From an uncultured Vibrio sp. (GTDB taxonomy: Bacteria > Pseudomonadota > Gammaproteobacteria > Enterobacterales > Vibrionaceae), in assembly GCF_963675395.1 (NCBI RefSeq), contig NZ_OY776223.1:2604001-2668000 (forward strand): 64,000 nucleotides of DNA. The letters are read 5' to 3'. Below the pieces are notes generated by a model, which was given only the letters and a program-made list of their open reading frames with translations, made no database searches and had not been told where the DNA came from. Shown here piece after piece: positions 8,779 through 18,411 of the stretch. The stretch's first letter is position 1; each line of letters opens with the position of its first letter. A program made the translations under genes and the position numbers.

Positions 8779-9963
8779 ATGCTGAATATCACAGATAAAA
8801 AAGTGGAAGAGAAAATCCCTGCATGGCTGCGTTTAGGGTTTCGACCGTTTTTCCTATTTGGCGCGATTTACGCCATCATAGCGATTGCCTTGTGGGTATG
8901 GATGTTCCAGACAGGACAACCAAGCTCTCTGGGTGTTCCTGCGTTGTGGTGGCACGTACATGAGATGTTGTTTGGTTTCTCAATGGCAATCGTTGCTGGT
9001 TTTGTATTGACTGCGGTACAAAACTGGACGGGAATAAATGGTACTAAGCATTATACACTGTTGGCTATTTTTGCCCTGTGGCTTGCGCCCAGAATCTTAC
9101 TTTGGACGTCCACCCCCTTGTGGTTAACGAGCACCATCGAAGCGTTGTTTTTATTGTTTGTGGCCTATGAGGTAGGAATCCGAGTATACCGCTCTAAAGG
9201 TTGGAGAAACCTATTTTTTGTCCCTCTGTTCCTATTGGCAATCTTTGCTAACTTTGCCAGTTACGCGACGGTGAAGGGCATGCCTCCATTTTCTTCTTCG
9301 GCGGTTTGGCAGGCGATGCTGTGGTGGTTTACCTTACTATTGTCGGTCATGGGAGCACGGGTCATTCCGTTCTTTACTGCCCGCCGTTTTAATTTCGAAA
9401 AAGCACAGCCTTTGATGTGGTTAGACTGGTTGGCCAACTTACCATTGGTGATGTTGTTTATCTTAAGCTTTTTCCCTGTAACGTTTTCTCAACTTGGTCA
9501 ACCTTTAATGGTGTTTGCTGGCCTAGCTCAACTTATTCGCTTTTTGCGTTGGAAGCCATGGCTAACCATAAGTGAGCCTTTGGTTTGGTCTCTGCATGCG
9601 GCGTATTTGTGTTTGCCACTGAGTTTGCTCTTACGTGGTGCTTGGGACGATGCCTTTGCGACTCATAACCTAATTCATTTATTCGCGATAGGCGCATTGG
9701 GCGGAGTGATTTTAGCGATGATTGCGCGTGTCACCATGGGTCATACGGGGCGTATGATTTACAAAGGACCAAATATGAGTATCGCCTTCGCAGCTGTTAT
9801 TGCTGCGGCAGTAGTTCGCAGCTTTGCTGTAATATTAGACCCTGCCAGAATGATGTTGTGGATAGATATCAGCGGTGGATTGTGGATATTAGCATTTGGC
9901 ATGTTTGTATGGCGATTTGGCTTGATGTTGATTACTCCACGTGCTGATGGGCACCCAGGATAA
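8779..9963 (+). CDS. nnrS: NnrS-family haem/copper membrane protein for nitric oxide stress
   Basis: This 394-residue integral membrane protein of the NnrS family has about 12 hydrophobic segments. Recognisable features are the N-terminal LRLGFRPFFLFGA and conserved histidines in LWWHVHEMLFGF and NLIHLFAIGALGGVILAMIARVTMGHTGR, candidate haem or metal ligands. NnrS proteins relieve nitric-oxide toxicity. The ATG at 8779 follows GAGGGC at good spacing; an in-frame GTG at 8707 would add 24 polar residues and is less likely. The upstream NsrR-like operator agrees with the family role. A strong terminator follows. Confidence 0.85.
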   Translation: MLNITDKKVEEKIPAWLRLGFRPFFLFGAIYAIIAIALWVWMFQTGQPSSLGVPALWWHVHEMLFGFSMAIVAGFVLTAVQNWTGINGTKHYTLLAIFALWLAPRILLWTSTPLWLTSTIEALFLLFVAYEVGIRVYRSKGWRNLFFVPLFLLAIFANFASYATVKGMPPFSSSAVWQAMLWWFTLLLSVMGARVIPFFTARRFNFEKAQPLMWLDWLANLPLVMLFILSFFPVTFSQLGQPLMVFAGLAQLIRFLRWKPWLTISEPLVWSLHAAYLCLPLSLLLRGAWDDAFATHNLIHLFAIGALGGVILAMIARVTMGHTGRMIYKGPNMSIAFAAVIAAAVVRSFAVILDPARMMLWIDISGGLWILAFGMFVWRFGLMLITPRADGHPG

Positions 9964-9979
9964 AAAGGTAAACCGAAAT

Positions 9980-10006
9980 AAGAGGAGAGCACATCTCCTC
10001 TTTTTT
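9980..10006 (+). terminator. Rho-independent terminator after nnrS
   Basis: A perfect 9-bp stem (AAGAGGAGA, 9980-9988; TCTCCTCTT, 9994-10002) with a GCACA loop is followed by a T run. Confidence 0.85.
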
Positions 10007-10020
10007 GTATCTTCGGGCAA

Positions 10021-10968
10021 CTATTCGTTGTCAGCTTTGTTTGTTAACCCAAAGCGTTTTAACAGCATCCATTCCAGAGCAAATATAATAATTAACGCGA
10101 CGCAGAACCAAGTGAATGCGGTAGCGGAGTCCACGCCAGGCATGCCGCCGATATTAATACCCAGTAGGCCAGTTAAGAAGCTGGTTGGTAAGAAAATCGT
10201 AGCGACCAGTGTAAACAGATAGCTGTTTTTATTGGTTTTTTCATCACGGTTGTGTTTGATCTCTTCTTGGAACAATGCCACTTCGCCCAGATAAAAGTCG
10301 ATGGTTTCGTTTATGCGCGTAATGTTATTGTGCGCGAATCGGTACTGGTTTGGTCTGGAAGCCACGAGATCAGAATTAGATTCAAGCAAATCACGGATCG
10401 CATACTGCTGCGGACGAATAAATCGCTTGATGGAAATAAGCGCCTTTTGAGCAGAGATATGTTTATAGGTGGACTCGTCGTTCACGTCGAAATGGTTGAG
10501 GGTTTCTTCAATCCTATCCAGATAAAGATCAATCTTCCCGTTTAATCCTTCGATGATTTGATTAAGCAGACTTGCCAAACTCTTTGGTCCCTTCTGTTCA
10601 GCCAAAGCTTGGCGGATTTCCAAAATCGCACGCGAAGGGATTTTCCGTGTTGAAATCAACGCACCTTGGAAATATAAAATCCGAATACTAAGCATATCTT
10701 CAGGGGACGCATTCTCATTCATATTGATGCCACGCAGAATCAACATGAAGTTTTCGTCGTCCAGAGGGTGAAAAGAGGGGCGACTTTCATCGGCGAGTAA
10801 ATGATCAACGGTCGCTTTAGGCACTTGATTGTGCTCAAGCCAGCCACGAATATCTGGATGAAGTCTTTCGCAGTGATACCAATGTTTCGCTTTGATTTCT
10901 TGTGATGTCGTTGCTTCTTGAGTTGCTATTGGCGTTGAAAAATCCCAATGCTCAATCATAAACCCCAT
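10021..10968 (-). CDS. zntB: CorA/ZntB-family divalent metal channel
   Basis: This 315-residue protein has a long acidic/alpha-helical cytoplasmic N-terminal part and two C-terminal membrane segments. The pore-loop signature is LLGINIGGMPG, the GxN-GG form found in ZntB rather than the GMN of magnesium-transporting CorA. ZntB proteins move zinc across the inner membrane. The start MGFMIEHWDF has AAGGAAAAG upstream at good spacing. It stands alone between nnrS and glpD, both with terminators. The assignment to ZntB over generic CorA rests on the GIN-GG loop and the length. Confidence 0.75.
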   Translation of the reverse strand: MGFMIEHWDFSTPIATQEATTSQEIKAKHWYHCERLHPDIRGWLEHNQVPKATVDHLLADESRPSFHPLDDENFMLILRGINMNENASPEDMLSIRILYFQGALISTRKIPSRAILEIRQALAEQKGPKSLASLLNQIIEGLNGKIDLYLDRIEETLNHFDVNDESTYKHISAQKALISIKRFIRPQQYAIRDLLESNSDLVASRPNQYRFAHNNITRINETIDFYLGEVALFQEEIKHNRDEKTNKNSYLFTLVATIFLPTSFLTGLLGINIGGMPGVDSATAFTWFCVALIIIFALEWMLLKRFGLTNKADNE

Positions 10969-11070
10969 ATTCTTTTCCTTATCATGAGATTACTTGCGGT
11001 CTATTGAATGAGTATGATTGCATTTTTAGCGAAAAGTCTACGAAAAATTTCCGAAAGCGCTAAAACAACA

Positions 11071-11091
11071 AAGCCTGCACGAAGCAGGCTT
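11071..11091 (-). terminator. Terminator after glpD
   Basis: AAGCCTGC (11071-11078) and GCAGGCTT (11084-11091) form an 8-bp stem. Read on the minus strand it is followed by TTTGTTGTTTT. It is 20 bases past the glpD stop. Confidence 0.6.
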
Positions 11092-11110
11092 GATATAGGG
11101 AGCTAAGCAG

Positions 11111-12670
11111 TTAGCTAACTTGTGAAAGATTCACGACTTTCTGTTGCAACTTTTCTTTTAAGTAGTCAGCCAGAGATAACTTTTCCTCGTCACTCATGTA
11201 AAGCCCAAGCTTAGTTCGACGCCATAAAATGTCTTCGTCAGTGAGGGCCATTTCATGGTTGATCAAGTAATCAATTTCACGCTGATATACGCCACCTGCA
11301 TGTGATGAGAAGGCTTGACCTAGGTCGGCTTCACTTGTCGCTCCCTTCATTAATTCCCAAGTCTGTGTACCAAATTGAGTGACGTAACGCAGAATAAGCG
11401 CTTCTGGTGCCCAGGCGTACTTGGTGTGGATTTGTTTCGCCAGTTGTTCGCGACTACAGCTGAAGTTACCACCCGGCAGAGCTTGGTTTGCTGTCCAGTT
11501 ACCGCCCATTTGTGGCAGGAATGGCGCCAGCTTTTTCATCGCCGCTTCACCCAGTTTTCGGTAAGTGGTTAGTTTACCGCCGAAAACCGAAAGTAATGGA
11601 GCCTGATCGAATTCCGCATCGAGTTCCAGTGTGTAGTCTCGCGTGATCGCCTGTGGCGAGTCTGACTCATCATCGCACAGTGGGCGCACACCGCTGTATG
11701 TCCAAACCACATCTTCGCGCGATAGCTGGTGGACAAAGTGTTGGTTAACAATGTCGATCAGATAATCGACTTCGTCATCAGAGATCGCAACTTCTCGTGG
11801 GTCGCCTTTATATTCGACATCTGTGGTACCGACGATCGAGAACTTATCCAAGTACGGAATCATAAACACGATGCGGTTATCTTTGTTTTGCAGAATATAA
11901 GCTTGAGGCTCGTTGTGGATACGAGGAACAACAATGTGCGAACCTTTGATCAAACGAATATTACGAGGAGAAGCTTGCTCTAGTCCTTCATCAAAGAACT
12001 GTTTTACCCACGGTCCCGCCGCGTTAACCAGTGCTTTTGCTTTGCGTTCAAAGCGTTGATCGGTCATCGTGTCGTGGATTGTGACATGCCAGATACCGCT
12101 TTCGCGATGCGCTTTTTCTACCCGGCAGTAGTTACGAACTTCTGCATGGTTTTCACGTGCTGCGAGAACGTTAAGTAGAACTAAGCGAGCATCATCTACC
12201 CAGCAGTCGGAGTATTCAAAACCTGTTTTTATCTCTGGTTTTAATAAGCCAGATTTTGCCAGATTTACGGTCTTGCTTCCTGGTAGCGTAGTGCGTTTAC
12301 CCAAGTTATCGTAAAGGAACAAACCACAGCGGATCATCCACGCTGGACGTAAAAATGGACGATGAGGTAAACGGAAACGCATAGGTAACGCGACATGAGG
12401 TGCTTTGCGAAGGATTACTTCACGTTCTGCGAGCGCTTCCGAAACTAAACGAAACTCGTAGTGTTCAAGGTAGCGTAATCCACCATGAATAAGTTTAGAG
12501 CTTGCTGAAGAAGTTGCAGATGCAAAGTCGTTAGCTTCGTACAAACCTACACTCAATCCTCGGCCTGCCGCATCAGCTGCGATGCCAGCCCCATTAATGC
12601 CGCCACCGATAATGATCAAGTCTAAAGGAGTGGATGAGTCAGTTGTGGAAGCATTTTTTTGTATACTCAT
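11111..12670 (-). CDS. glpD: Aerobic glycerol-3-phosphate dehydrogenase
   Basis: This 519-residue FAD enzyme oxidises sn-glycerol 3-phosphate to dihydroxyacetone phosphate at the inner membrane and passes electrons to quinone. The N-terminus shows the dinucleotide-binding motif LIIIGGGINGAGIAADAAGRG, then SSASSKLIHGGLRYLEHYEF, the glpD family signature. The C-terminus has SVFGGKLTTYRKLGEAA. The ATG at 12670 follows AAGAGGTC; an in-frame upstream start would add 14 residues. It is the distal gene of a minus-strand glp series (glpF, glpK, glpR, glpD) with its own terminator and promoter gap. GlpR-like sequence motifs lie upstream at 12731-12764. Confidence 0.93.
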   Translation of the reverse strand: MSIQKNASTTDSSTPLDLIIIGGGINGAGIAADAAGRGLSVGLYEANDFASATSSASSKLIHGGLRYLEHYEFRLVSEALAEREVILRKAPHVALPMRFRLPHRPFLRPAWMIRCGLFLYDNLGKRTTLPGSKTVNLAKSGLLKPEIKTGFEYSDCWVDDARLVLLNVLAARENHAEVRNYCRVEKAHRESGIWHVTIHDTMTDQRFERKAKALVNAAGPWVKQFFDEGLEQASPRNIRLIKGSHIVVPRIHNEPQAYILQNKDNRIVFMIPYLDKFSIVGTTDVEYKGDPREVAISDDEVDYLIDIVNQHFVHQLSREDVVWTYSGVRPLCDDESDSPQAITRDYTLELDAEFDQAPLLSVFGGKLTTYRKLGEAAMKKLAPFLPQMGGNWTANQALPGGNFSCSREQLAKQIHTKYAWAPEALILRYVTQFGTQTWELMKGATSEADLGQAFSSHAGGVYQREIDYLINHEMALTDEDILWRRTKLGLYMSDEEKLSLADYLKEKLQQKVVNLSQVS

Positions 12671-12730
12671 AAATTTGACCTCTTTGGTGAGCGAACGAGC
12701 ATTTTGGAACATGATACAATCCTATCTTAG

Positions 12731-12764
12731 GTTTCGTTTGTGGTCATCTGTTATTTTCGTTTTT
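12731..12764. promoter_or_regulatory. Candidate GlpR site(s) upstream of glpD
   Basis: GTTTCGTTTGT (12731-12741) and TTATTTTCGTTTTT (12751-12764) recur in nearly the same form before glpT and glpK in this window. The TTCGTT core resembles half of the E. coli GlpR consensus. Neither site is a full palindrome. Confidence 0.3.
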
Positions 12765-12788
12765 GAGCGTTTTGTGTGATTTGGGCAC

Positions 12789-12819
12789 AAAAAAACCTCT
12801 GTCTAAGTAAGGCAGAGGT
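12789..12819 (-). terminator. Terminator after glpR
   Basis: ACCTCTG (12795-12801) pairs with CAGAGGT (12813-12819). On the minus strand the stem is followed by a seven-base T run. It lies just past the glpR stop. Confidence 0.8.
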
Positions 12820-12845
12820 CATTTAAAGGTTCAAGTTTGAGCGAA

Positions 12846-13640
12846 TTATTTATTTTCTTCGTCTGTCGCCACGTTTGTGTTGACGACTTCGAGAGGGATG
12901 GAGGCTTCTTTTAAAATAGAAAGAATTTCTTCTGGTGGCTGCTTATTGGTAAATATCATGTTTAGTTGAGCAATATTGCCCAGTTTCACCATCGCGTTAC
13001 GGCCAAACTTTGTGTGGTCTACAGCTAGAAACACGCTGCGACTGTTATCGATGATGACCTGCTTTACTCGTACTTCATGGTAATCGAAATCCAGCAATGA
13101 GCCGTCGAAATCAATGCCACTGATCCCGAGAATACCGAAATCGAGGCGGAATTGTTTGACGAAGTCTAGGGTTGCTTCACCAACGATACCCCCATCGCGA
13201 TTACGCACTTCTCCGCCTGCCAGTATCAATTTGATTTCTGGGTTAGGGTAAAGAATGGTTGCAACGTTGATATTGTTAGTGACCACTCGAAGCTGTTTGT
13301 GGTTTTTATTGAGTGCTCGCGCAACGGCTTCCGGTGTCGTGCCGATATCGATAAAGAGCGTCGCGCCATCAGGTATGTGTTTGACAACCTCTTCTGCAAT
13401 CACGTCTTTTTCGTTGAAGTTAAGTGCTTTACGTGTGTTGTAAGAGGTATTTTCTGAGCTGAGAGGGATGGTAGCTCCACCGTGATAGCGGCGAATTCTG
13501 TTATCGTCGGCGAGTTCATTGAGATCGCGTCGGATGGTTTGTGGGCTGACATTGAATCTTTCTACCAACTCATCCGTGCTGACATAGCCTTGCTTTTTCA
13601 CCAACTCGACAATCTGCTGGTGTCTAGGTATTTGCTTCAC
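12846..13640 (-). CDS. glpR: Glycerol-3-phosphate regulon repressor, DeoR family
   Basis: This 264-residue DeoR-family repressor has an N-terminal helix-turn-helix (residues about 5-57: RHQQIVELVKKQGYVSTDEL, VSPQTIRRDLNELA, RRYHGGA). The C-terminal sugar-phosphate-binding domain contains FIDIGTTPEAVARAL, LILAGGEVRNRDGG, and GISGIDFDGSLLDFDYHEV. GlpR represses glycerol genes and is released by glycerol 3-phosphate. The start codon is GTG at 13640, supported by GGAG seven bases upstream. It sits between glpK and glpD, which it most likely represses together with glpF and glpT. Confidence 0.92.
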   Translation of the reverse strand: MKQIPRHQQIVELVKKQGYVSTDELVERFNVSPQTIRRDLNELADDNRIRRYHGGATIPLSSENTSYNTRKALNFNEKDVIAEEVVKHIPDGATLFIDIGTTPEAVARALNKNHKQLRVVTNNINVATILYPNPEIKLILAGGEVRNRDGGIVGEATLDFVKQFRLDFGILGISGIDFDGSLLDFDYHEVRVKQVIIDNSRSVFLAVDHTKFGRNAMVKLGNIAQLNMIFTNKQPPEEILSILKEASIPLEVVNTNVATDEENK

Positions 13641-13772
13641 TTACGACTCCATTGTGCACTGGTAACTTCCAATGCTTAACATTCAAAATATATTGAGTAA
13701 TTTTGAGATATTGTGCTCGAATTTGCGCGTTGTGAGAAGTAAAGCGATCAAGGAATCGGGGATAAGACGCAA

Positions 13773-13797
13773 AAAGAGCGCTCGAATGGCGCTCTTT
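13773..13797 (-). terminator. Terminator after glpK
   Basis: AAAGAGCGC (13773-13781) and GCGCTCTTT (13789-13797) form a 9-bp stem. The minus-strand transcript ends in a five-T run. This separates glpK from glpR. Confidence 0.85.
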
Positions 13798-13815
13798 GTT
13801 CGTGTTGGTTGGGGA

Positions 13816-15333
13816 TTAATCGTCTTCGTCGTGAAGCTCTGACCAGGTTTGTGCACATTTAATGGCACGCTTCCAGCCTTTATAGCGACGATTGCGTTTT
13901 TCTTCGTCTTCGTGAGGCTCAAATGTGCGATTAATAATCGCTTTACCTTGCAGTTCATCAAGGCTATCCCAATATCCTACCGCTAAGCCTGCCAAGTAAG
14001 CCGCACCCAGTGCTGTTACTTCAGTAACTTCTGGACGGAGAACTTGTGTGTTTAACACGTCCGATTGGAACTGCATCAAGAAGTTGTTCGCTACTGCACC
14101 GCCGTCAACCCGAAGGTTAGCCAGTTTGATCCCTGAGTCGGCTTGCATTGCGTCCAATACGTCACGAGTCTGGTAAGCGATGCCTTCCAACGTTGCACGA
14201 ATAATGTGGTTTGAGTTAACACCTCGAGTCAGACCCACTATGGTGCCACGAGCGTAGGCATCCCAGTATGGAGCGCCCAGGCCAGTAAAGGCTGGCACGA
14301 CATACACACCATTAGAGGTGTCTACTTTGGTTGCGAAGTATTCAGAGTCTTCTGCGCCATTAAGGATCTTCAGTTCGTCTCGCAGCCACTGAATGGACGC
14401 ACCACCCATGAAAACCGCTCCCTCGAGTGCGTATGCCGGTTCACCTTTCGGACCACATGCCAGCGTCGTCAACAGACCGTGTGTAGAAGTCACTTTTTCT
14501 TTACCGGTATTCATCAACAAGAAACAACCTGTACCGTAGGTGTTCTTAGCCTGACCGGCTTCAACACACATCTGGCCGTAAAGCGCAGCTTGTTGGTCAC
14601 CAGCAATACCTGCGATAGGAATACGCGTACCGCCTTTACCACCAATGTTGGTTTGGCCATACACTTCTGATGAACGTTTTACTTCTGGCATCATTGATGC
14701 TGGAATTCCCAGCTCATCCAACAGCTTTTGATCCCAACATAGGTCGTTGATATTAAACAGCATCGTACGTGAAGCATTGGTGTAGTCAGTTACGTGTACA
14801 CGGCCTTGAGTCATTTTCCAGACCAGCCAAGTATCAACGGTACCAAATAACAGTTTTCCTGATTCGGCATCTTCACGGGCACCTTCAACGTTATCAAGAA
14901 TCCACTTCACTTTGGTACCAGAGAAGTAGGGGTCAAGCACTAAGCCTGTGTTATCACGTACGTAGTCTTCTAAGCCGCGACGCTTTAAGTCTTCGCAAAT
15001 TTCTGCGGTGCGTCGACATTGCCAGACGATAGCGTTGTAAACCGGTTTGCCTGTTTCTTTGTTCCAGACAATCGTAGTTTCACGTTGGTTTGTGATGCCG
15101 ATAGCCGCTAATTGATCGCTGCGGATGCCTGACTTAGCTAAAGCTTCAACTAAGGTTGAACTTTGTGTTGCCCAGATTTCCATTGGATCGTGCTCAACCC
15201 AACCTGCTTGCGGATAAATCTGAGTAAATTCGCGCTGAGAGACACTGACTATATTCGCATCATGATCAAGAATTACTGCGCGAGAGCTTGTCGTACCTTG
15301 GTCTAGGGCAACAATGTATTTTTGCTCAGTCAT
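13816..15333 (-). CDS. glpK: Glycerol kinase
   Basis: This 505-residue FGGY-family kinase phosphorylates glycerol with ATP to sn-glycerol 3-phosphate. Visible motifs are the N-terminal phosphate loop [49 protein letters not shown], and the C-terminal [10 protein letters not shown] of the FGGY signature. Length matches E. coli GlpK (502). The ribosome site AAGGATTCTTACC is nearly identical to that of glpF. The gene follows glpF by 59 bases, so the two are probably co-transcribed, and it ends in a strong terminator. Confidence 0.95.
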   Translation of the reverse strand: MTEQKYIVALDQGTTSSRAVILDHDANIVSVSQREFTQIYPQAGWVEHDPMEIWATQSSTLVEALAKSGIRSDQLAAIGITNQRETTIVWNKETGKPVYNAIVWQCRRTAEICEDLKRRGLEDYVRDNTGLVLDPYFSGTKVKWILDNVEGAREDAESGKLLFGTVDTWLVWKMTQGRVHVTDYTNASRTMLFNINDLCWDQKLLDELGIPASMMPEVKRSSEVYGQTNIGGKGGTRIPIAGIAGDQQAALYGQMCVEAGQAKNTYGTGCFLLMNTGKEKVTSTHGLLTTLACGPKGEPAYALEGAVFMGGASIQWLRDELKILNGAEDSEYFATKVDTSNGVYVVPAFTGLGAPYWDAYARGTIVGLTRGVNSNHIIRATLEGIAYQTRDVLDAMQADSGIKLANLRVDGGAVANNFLMQFQSDVLNTQVLRPEVTEVTALGAAYLAGLAVGYWDSLDELQGKAIINRTFEPHEDEEKRNRRYKGWKRAIKCAQTWSELHDEDD

Positions 15334-15344
15334 GGTAAGAATCC

Positions 15345-15380
15345 TTTTGTTTCGTTATTTATATTTTAGTAAATGTTCGG
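15345..15380. promoter_or_regulatory. Candidate GlpR site between glpF and glpK
   Basis: TTTTGTTTCGTTATTT (15345-15360) shares its core with motifs upstream of glpT and glpD, and AAATGTTCGG (15371-15380) matches a GlpR half-site. In E. coli, GlpR also binds within the glp kinase region, so internal operators are plausible. Confidence 0.3.
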
Positions 15381-15392
15381 GGGGTGTCGGCT

Positions 15393-16244
15393 CTAAGCAC
15401 GAGCTTGTTCTGTTTCTTCTGTGTCACACTGGTTAGGTATCGTACAGCCGTGACCTTGTTGTGGAAGGTAAGCTGCAATCGCTTTTGGATATAGCCAACC
15501 ACCAAAGCAAGCTCCTGCGATTGGGGCGAGAATTGGGACGATGAAGTAAGGGATATCTTTCGCGCCAGTCAGCGCATAATCCCAGCCAGCAAAGTAGGCG
15601 AACAGTTTTGGTCCAAAGTCACGAGCGGGGTTCATCGCAAATCCTGTTAGTGGACCAAGTGAACCACCAATAACAGCAATAAGAATACCAATCAACAGCG
15701 GGTTCATTGCTCCGCGAGACGCACCGTTGCTTTCATCACCCAGCGCAAGAATGGCAAACATTAATACCGCAGTAATAACGAATTCGACAGCAAATGCGCC
15801 CAAGAAAGTGAGAGAAGCGTTTGGATAGGTAGAGAAAATTCCCGCCGTTGCTAAGGCCTCTTGGCTACTACGAACGAAATTGTGTGCGATTTCATAATCA
15901 GTAAAGAGGTTGGCGTACAAGCTGTAGACCAAAGCTGCGGAACAAAACGCGCCAAGTAGTTGAGCGATGATATATGGCAATACTTTCGCCTTATCGAAGC
16001 CATGGAACATGGCAAGAGCGATGGTCACCGCTGGGTTAATGTGAGCACCCGAAACGCCGGCTGTACAGTAAATAGCGATGGTAACACCTAAGCCCCATAC
16101 TATGCTGATTTCCCATTGTCCAAAAGATGCGCCAGTTAACACCAGGGCTGCGACGCAGCCAACGCCAAAGAATATAAGTAGTCCTGTACCGATAAATTCG
16201 GCCAAACATTCTCCGAACAGAGAAGGGTGTTTGTTGGTTGTCAT
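15393..16244 (-). CDS. glpF: Glycerol uptake facilitator (aquaglyceroporin)
   Basis: This 283-residue major-intrinsic-protein channel has six membrane segments and two NPA loops: GAHINPAVTIALAMF in the first half and GFAMNPARDFGPKLF in the second. The aspartate after the second NPAR is the feature that marks glycerol facilitators over water-only aquaporins. It lets glycerol diffuse into the cell, where GlpK traps it. The ATG at 16244 follows AAGGACTCTTACC. It is first in the glpF-glpK unit and divergent from glpT across a 746-bp region. Confidence 0.93.
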   Translation of the reverse strand: MTTNKHPSLFGECLAEFIGTGLLIFFGVGCVAALVLTGASFGQWEISIVWGLGVTIAIYCTAGVSGAHINPAVTIALAMFHGFDKAKVLPYIIAQLLGAFCSAALVYSLYANLFTDYEIAHNFVRSSQEALATAGIFSTYPNASLTFLGAFAVEFVITAVLMFAILALGDESNGASRGAMNPLLIGILIAVIGGSLGPLTGFAMNPARDFGPKLFAYFAGWDYALTGAKDIPYFIVPILAPIAGACFGGWLYPKAIAAYLPQQGHGCTIPNQCDTEETEQARA

Positions 16245-16304
16245 GGTAAGAGTCCTTTAGTTAATTTTGCTTATCTAGCACGATAGTATTGTGCACATAA
16301 ATAT

Positions 16305-16327
16305 AATTTCGAAAATAAACGAGCATT
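16305..16327. promoter_or_regulatory. Candidate GlpR operator upstream of glpF
   Basis: On the minus strand AATGCTCG and CGAAATT flank an 8-base AT spacer. The arms match GlpR half-sites (ATGTTCG and complement), but the spacer is four bases longer than in E. coli. AATGCTCGTT also occurs before glpD (12694-12703, minus strand). Confidence 0.35.
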
Positions 16328-16930
16328 AAAATTGCGCGTTTGAGCATAAAAATGTTAATCAATCTCTTAATTTTTGTTAAATAGCGCATCTTTTAATCAT
16401 AAAAGAAACTTAGTAACCATCATTTTTGAAACTTAAGGTGTGATTCGTCATTCATGTTACCGATGCGAACAGGAATGGGGAAACTGGTAAGAGGAGTTTT
16501 GTGAGGCTGCTGCGTGAAAGGTGATTTGTTGCACTGGTTTAGCATAATAAGTAACCCTAAATAGTTAGAGCTTATAAGGAGTTATACAGGTTAGATGAAA
16601 GGATGAAATAAACGCCATATTCGTTCTAGACCTTGAGAAGTGCTAGTGACTGCCAGTTTTTTCAACTCTGCGTCTAATTTTTACCGCTCCATTTAGAAGG
16701 AGGCTCTCACGTTATTAATTTTGTGTGTGTCGTACTAATTTCGTTACTGAATTCGAGAGTGCTCTTTATCAATCATCTAAATATTAACGAAATATGAGTA
16801 AAGTTGAACGAGGCTCTAACTAATGAATCCTAATTGACTGTATTTACTATAATTTAATTCGTATGCAACATTTGTTACAGAAATAGAGCTTTAACTTCAT
16901 ACAATGCGTTGAGTTTCGAACGAATGTTTG

Positions 16931-16952
16931 TTTTGTTTCGTTTGTTATTTTT
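16931..16952. promoter_or_regulatory. Candidate GlpR site upstream of glpT
   Basis: TTTTGTTTCGTTT followed by GTTATTTTT resembles the elements before glpK and glpD. It lies 38 bases before the glpT start, in a position to block transcription. Confidence 0.3.
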
Positions 16953-16990
16953 AGGTTACTTACCATCGCATAATAAATAATGAGGTTCCT

Positions 16991-18355
16991 ATGTTTGGAA
17001 TATTCAAACCTAAGGCGCACATTGATCGTCTATCCCCAGACAGTATTGATAGCACCTACTCTCGTCTACGTTGGCAGCTTTTCATTGGTATTTTTGTCGG
17101 CTATGCGGGCTATTATCTGGTCCGAAAAAACTTTAGTTTGGCCATGCCATACCTTATTGAACAAGGCTTTAGTCGTGGAGATCTCGGGGTTGCGCTTGCC
17201 GCTGTGTCTATCGCATATGGACTGTCTAAGTTCTTGATGGGCAGCGTGTCTGACCGTTCTAACCCTCGTTACTTCCTAAGTGGTGGTTTGTTAATGTCGG
17301 CGCTGGTCATGTTCTGCTTTGGTTTTATGCCATGGGCAACGGGCAGTGTAACAGCGATGTTTATCCTATTGTTTCTAAACGGTTGGTTCCAAGGTATGGG
17401 ATGGCCAGCATGTGGCCGAACCATGGTTCACTGGTGGTCGCGTAAAGAGCGTGGTGAGATTGTTTCTGTTTGGAACGTTGCCCATAACGTGGGTGGCGGT
17501 TTGATCGGGCCACTATTTATCCTTGGTCTTTGGGCTTTTAATGACGACTGGCGTACCGCGTTTTACGTTCCTGCTTTTTTTGCCACGTTGGTCGCTGTCT
17601 TTGTCTGGATGACGGTTCGAGACACACCTCAATCTTGTGGGCTTCCGTCTATTGAAGAGTACAAAGATGATTACCCGGATGATTACGATAAATCACACGA
17701 ACAAGAAATGACGGCGAAGGAGATTTTCTTTAAGTATGTGTTCAACAACAAGTTATTATGGTCGATAGCAATTGCCAACGCGTTTGTTTACTTAATTCGC
17801 TACGGCGTATTGGACTGGGCGCCAGTTTATCTTAAAGAAGCGAAGGATTTCTCGGTAGATAAATCTTCTTGGGCTTACTTCCTGTATGAGTGGGCAGGTA
17901 TCCCTGGCACGCTATTGTGTGGTTGGATTTCCGACAAGCTGTTCAAAGGGCGTCGTGCTCCTGCGGGGATTCTGTTTATGGCACTTGTGACCGTTGCGGT
18001 ACTGGTTTACTGGTTCAATCCAGCAGGCAACCCGACGGTAGATATGATGGCGCTGATTGCTATCGGCTTCTTGATTTACGGCCCTGTCATGCTGATTGGT
18101 TTGTATGCGCTTGAGCTGGCACCAAAGAAGGCAGCTGGAACAGCTGCGGGTCTGACAGGACTATTTGGTTACTTAGGTGGTGCGGTCGCTGCCAACGCCA
18201 TTCTTGGCTATACGGTTGACCACTTTGGCTGGGATGGTGGTTTTATTATCCTAATTGGTTCATGTATCACTTCTATTGTGTGTTTGACCTATGCATTTTT
18301 GGGCGAACGCGCACATCACGAGAAGAAAGCGCGCGAAAAGGAAGCACTCGCGTAA
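16991..18355 (+). CDS. glpT: Glycerol-3-phosphate/phosphate antiporter
   Basis: This 454-residue major-facilitator protein belongs to the organophosphate:phosphate antiporter family. It shows [19 protein letters not shown], the loop [17 protein letters not shown], and [23 protein letters not shown], all characteristic of GlpT/UhpT; the arginines are the known phosphate-binding type. Length matches E. coli GlpT (452). GAGG precedes the ATG at 16991. It is followed by glpQ 56 bases on, giving the glpTQ operon also found in enterics, which imports G3P released in the periplasm. Confidence 0.94.
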   Translation: MFGIFKPKAHIDRLSPDSIDSTYSRLRWQLFIGIFVGYAGYYLVRKNFSLAMPYLIEQGFSRGDLGVALAAVSIAYGLSKFLMGSVSDRSNPRYFLSGGLLMSALVMFCFGFMPWATGSVTAMFILLFLNGWFQGMGWPACGRTMVHWWSRKERGEIVSVWNVAHNVGGGLIGPLFILGLWAFNDDWRTAFYVPAFFATLVAVFVWMTVRDTPQSCGLPSIEEYKDDYPDDYDKSHEQEMTAKEIFFKYVFNNKLLWSIAIANAFVYLIRYGVLDWAPVYLKEAKDFSVDKSSWAYFLYEWAGIPGTLLCGWISDKLFKGRRAPAGILFMALVTVAVLVYWFNPAGNPTVDMMALIAIGFLIYGPVMLIGLYALELAPKKAAGTAAGLTGLFGYLGGAVAANAILGYTVDHFGWDGGFIILIGSCITSIVCLTYAFLGERAHHEKKAREKEALA

Positions 18356-18365
18356 TATTTATTTA

Positions 18366-18390
18366 AAGAGGCAGTGGAATACTGCCTCTT
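18366..18390 (+). terminator. Hairpin between glpT and glpQ
   Basis: A perfect 10-bp stem (AAGAGGCAGT, 18366-18375; ACTGCCTCTT, 18381-18390) with a GGAAT loop is followed by only CGCTTT. It could attenuate glpQ expression or protect the glpT mRNA 3' end rather than terminate fully. Confidence 0.55.
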
Positions 18391-18411
18391 CGCTTTACTA
18401 AGGAAATAAAA

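Larger units (their letters stand above)
16245..16990. other. 746-bp divergent control region between glpF and glpT
   Basis: No gene seen on either strand. It contains GlpR-like motifs near both ends (16305-16327 and 16931-16952). The middle, about 16440-16720, is AT/GC mixed with no clear hairpin-plus-T-tract. It is unusually long for a simple divergent promoter pair. A small RNA or decayed gene cannot be excluded. Confidence 0.5.

Noticed and set aside
13683..13961. 92-codon frame overlapping the glpK 3' end
   Set aside because: It is antisense-frame shadow across the glpK terminator and has no independent support.
16441..16470. CRP site upstream of glpT (TGTGATTCGTCATTCA)
   Set aside because: Only the left half matches; the right arm matches TCACA at two or three of five positions.
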